A program made the position numbers and the translations under genes. Shown piece after piece: positions 14,941-16,675 of a stretch of 16,675 nt of DNA. A model generated the notes under the pieces. That model was given only the letters and a program-made list of their open reading frames with translations. It was not told where the DNA came from and searched no databases. This DNA comes from Actinomycetes bacterium (GTDB taxonomy: Bacteria > Actinomycetota > Acidimicrobiia > Acidimicrobiales > RAAP-2): positions 1 to 16,675 of the forward strand of contig JAJYYT010000007.1 of NCBI GenBank assembly GCA_021800645.1. Direction: 5' to 3'. Each line of letters begins with the position of its first letter. Within the stretch, counting starts at the first letter, position 1.

Positions 14941-16106
14941 CCACCCTCGGTCTCGACCCCGACGAGCTCAGCCGGTGCGTCCAGTGCGGGCTGTGCCTGC
15001 CCTTCTGCCCGACGTTCCGGGTGACCGGCGACGAGAGCCAGTCGCCGCGAGGCCGCATCGCCCTCATGCGCGCGGTCGAGCACGCAGGTGCGCCGCTCGA
15101 TGCACCGGTACGGCGATCCTTCGAGACGTGCGTGCAGTGCCGCGGCTGCGAGACCGCGTGCCCGAGCTCGGTGCCCTTCGGGCACCTCATGGAACGTACG
15201 CGGCAGGCGCTCGCAGAAGACGGCGCGGCGGTTCCCCTCTGGCAGCGCGCGGGGTTCTCGATCCTCGGGCACCCCCGCCTCCTTCGGGCGGGCACCCGAG
15301 CCGCAGCCCTCCTTCAGCGCCTCGGCGCGCTGCCGCCGGCTGCCGGTCTGCCGCGCCTCCCGGTGCGCCAACGCGAGCTCGTCGCCACCGGGTCCGACGT
15401 GCACCTGTTCACCGGGTGCGTCATGGACGCGTGCCAGCGCGACGTCCACCAGGACACCGTGCGCGTGCTCGCCGCGGCAGGGTTCGGCGTTTCCCCCACC
15501 GGCGACCGCGTGCCCTGCTGCGGCGCGCTGCACGCCCACGCGGGCCTGACCACGACCGCGCGCCGGCTCGCCGCGGTCGCGCTGCGCGAGCTCGCGGACG
15601 GCCGGCCGGTGCTCGTCGACGCGGCCGGGTGCGGAGCTCAGATGAAGGAGTACGGCCGGCTCCTCTCCACGGCTGACGCGCACGAGCTCGCCGGACGCGT
15701 CTTCGACGTGGCCGAGTGGCTCGGGCCCCGCATGGGGCGCCTGCCCGACGTGCGACCGCTGGACCTGCGTGTCGCGGTCCAGGACCCCTGCCACCTCCGC
15801 CACGCCCAGCGCGTCCACGCCGCGACGCGCACCCTGCTCGCGCCGTTCGTCTCGGAGCTCGTCGAGCTCGACGACGAGGGGTTGTGCTGCGGGGCAGGCG
15901 GGTCCTACGCCTTCCTCGAGCGCCGGCAGGCGCGCATGATCCGCGACCTGAAGCTCCGCTCCATCGCGAGCTGCGCGCCCGACGTGGTGGCGAGCGCCAA
16001 TCCCGGCTGCTCGATGCACCTCGCCGCGGCGGGCGTCCCCGTCGTCCACCCGATGACCCTCGTCGCCCAGGCCCTTGCAGCCGAGCCTCCGGGCTCGTCA
16101 GCCTGA
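14937..16106 (+). CDS. glcF: Glycolate oxidase iron-sulfur subunit GlcF
   Basis: 389 residues (E. coli GlcF is 407). It is the iron-sulfur electron-transfer subunit of glycolate oxidase. Two 4Fe-4S motifs are present: CVQCGLCLPFCP (Cys14, 17, 20, 24) and CVQCRGCETACP (Cys65, 68, 71, 75). Two CCG domains follow: FTGCVMDACQ...PCCGALHAHAG...AAGCGAQMKEYG, then QDPCHLRHAQR...LCCGAGGSY...ANPGCSMHL. This is the DUF224/CCG pattern of GlcF, LutA and HdrB, which binds quinone or heterodisulfide-type electron acceptors. No transmembrane helix is obvious, so it would be a peripheral membrane protein. The GTG start at 14937 overlaps the glcE stop. The stop (16104-16106) lies within a palindrome shared with the convergent dehydrogenase gene. 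Confidence 0.95.
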   Translation: MTTLGLDPDELSRCVQCGLCLPFCPTFRVTGDESQSPRGRIALMRAVEHAGAPLDAPVRRSFETCVQCRGCETACPSSVPFGHLMERTRQALAEDGAAVPLWQRAGFSILGHPRLLRAGTRAAALLQRLGALPPAAGLPRLPVRQRELVATGSDVHLFTGCVMDACQRDVHQDTVRVLAAAGFGVSPTGDRVPCCGALHAHAGLTTTARRLAAVALRELADGRPVLVDAAGCGAQMKEYGRLLSTADAHELAGRVFDVAEWLGPRMGRLPDVRPLDLRVAVQDPCHLRHAQRVHAATRTLLAPFVSELVELDDEGLCCGAGGSYAFLERRQARMIRDLKLRSIASCAPDVVASANPGCSMHLAAAGVPVVHPMTLVAQALAAEPPGSSA

Positions 16107-16108
16107 CG
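16096..16108. repeat. Palindrome holding both stop codons of the convergent genes
   Basis: CGTCAG-C-CTGACG (16096-16108) is a perfect inverted repeat. The right arm holds the TGA of glcF (16104-16106) and the left arm, read on the minus strand, holds the TGA of the dehydrogenase (16100-16098). The stem is too short to be a strong terminator alone. Confidence 0.8.
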
Positions 16109-16675
16109 GACGCCCAGGCCGGACCGCGACGGGCGTGGGGGGCGGCCGGCCGGCCGCCACCGCCAGCACGTTGTCGACCGCAAGCGCGGCCATGCGCCGG
16201 CGGGTGGCCGCGGTGGCGCTGCCCACGTGGGGAGTGAGCACCGTCCGACGCGTGGCGAGCAGCGCTGCTTCGATCTCGGGCTCACGCTCGAACACGTCGA
16301 GACCGGCACCCGCGAGCCGTCCCGCGGCCAGCGCCTTCGCCAGCGCCCTTTCGTCGACGAGCGGACCGCGCGCCGTGTTGATCAGCACCGCGCTCGGCTT
16401 CATCCGGGCGAGCGCGGCTGCGTCCACGAGATGGCGCGTCTGTTCGGTCAGCGGGGCGTGCAAGGTGACGTAGTCGGACTCGGCGAGCAGCTCGTCCCAG
16501 CACACCTCCCGAGCGTCCCCCGCCCAGCGCGCCGAGGGGTCGGGCCGTCCGCGCGATCCGGGTGCCCCCTCCTCCCGACCGGATCGTCCGAGGATCCCTC
16601 CTCGCCCCGGGCCGGTGCGGCGGCCCGCGGGGCGGCTTCCCGGACCGGGAGGCCCCGGCACCACCTTCGCCCTGT
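16098..16675 (-). CDS. D-isomer-specific 2-hydroxyacid dehydrogenase, C-terminal part (5' end outside window, cofactor region degenerate)
   Basis: The frame is open from the right window edge to TGA 16100-16098; about 192 residues are visible. The C-terminal about 145 residues are clearly the family: DELLAESDYVTLHAPLTEQT, LARMKPSAVLINTARGPLVDE (active-site Arg codon 16370-16368), AGAGLDVFEREPE (catalytic Glu codon 16283-16281), and LTPHVGSATAATRRRMA (catalytic His codon 16229-16227). Such enzymes are NAD(P)-dependent reductases of glyoxylate, hydroxypyruvate or similar 2-oxoacids, or 3-phosphoglycerate dehydrogenase. The expected Rossmann motif (GILGxGRIGRxVA) appears only as GILGRSGRE (about 16585-16610), with missing residues. 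The sequence from there to the edge is an extremely GC-rich Gly/Pro/Arg reading. It may therefore be damaged by small deletions or by poor sequence quality. It overlaps glcF tail to tail by 9 bp. Confidence 0.75.
   Translation of the reverse strand, partial: RAKVVPGPPGPGSRPAGRRTGPGRGGILGRSGREEGAPGSRGRPDPSARWAGDAREVCWDELLAESDYVTLHAPLTEQTRHLVDAAALARMKPSAVLINTARGPLVDERALAKALAAGRLAGAGLDVFEREPEIEAALLATRRTVLTPHVGSATAATRRRMAALAVDNVLAVAAGRPPPTPVAVRPGRPSG

Overview
The window is very GC-rich (roughly 70 % by eye) and gene-dense, with GTG starts and repeated 4-base ATGA/GTGA gene overlaps. The visible homologies (an Rv1284-type beta-carbonic anhydrase, an F420/FMN split-barrel protein, a sucrase/ferredoxin-like protein, RecBCD in the order C-B-D) point to an actinobacterium (Actinomycetota). 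I cannot fix the class from this window, and no rRNA, tRNA, phage, IS or CRISPR signal is visible.

Layout. (1) 2-6977, plus strand: the 3' part of recC, then complete recB and recD. They form one translationally coupled recC-recB-recD operon for RecBCD (exonuclease V) double-strand-break repair. (2) 7014-8921, minus strand: a secreted family-5 (peptide/nickel type) ABC solute-binding protein. It is convergent with recD and has no permease or ATPase genes beside it. (3) 9179-10586, minus strand: a split-barrel PPOX-like flavin/F420 protein followed 13 bp later by a proline-iminopeptidase-type alpha/beta hydrolase, probably co-transcribed. (4) 10794-11288, plus strand: a small beta-carbonic anhydrase, divergent from the PPOX gene across a 207-bp intergenic region that carries three 18-bp tandem repeats. 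(5) 11403-16106, plus strand: a four-gene block with GTGA overlaps at every junction: a sucrase/ferredoxin-like (Apd1-like) protein, then glcD, glcE and glcF, the three subunits of glycolate oxidase. (6) 16098 to the window edge, minus strand: the C-terminal part of a D-isomer-specific 2-hydroxyacid dehydrogenase (glyoxylate/hydroxypyruvate-reductase or phosphoglycerate-dehydrogenase type). Its stop codon overlaps that of glcF tail to tail, and its cofactor-binding region looks eroded.

How the genes may work together. GlcDEF oxidises glycolate to glyoxylate, and a D-2-hydroxyacid dehydrogenase could reduce glyoxylate or hydroxypyruvate. A carbonic anhydrase sits just upstream. Together this resembles a C2 (glycolate/glyoxylate) salvage locus. 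The most interesting point is the [2Fe-2S] sucrase/ferredoxin-like gene locked by translational coupling to glcD. Its Cys/His spacing fits a bis-histidinyl cluster, and it may be an electron carrier for the oxidase. That role is inference. No gap between genes exceeds 300 bases; the longest (8922-9178) is described among the features.
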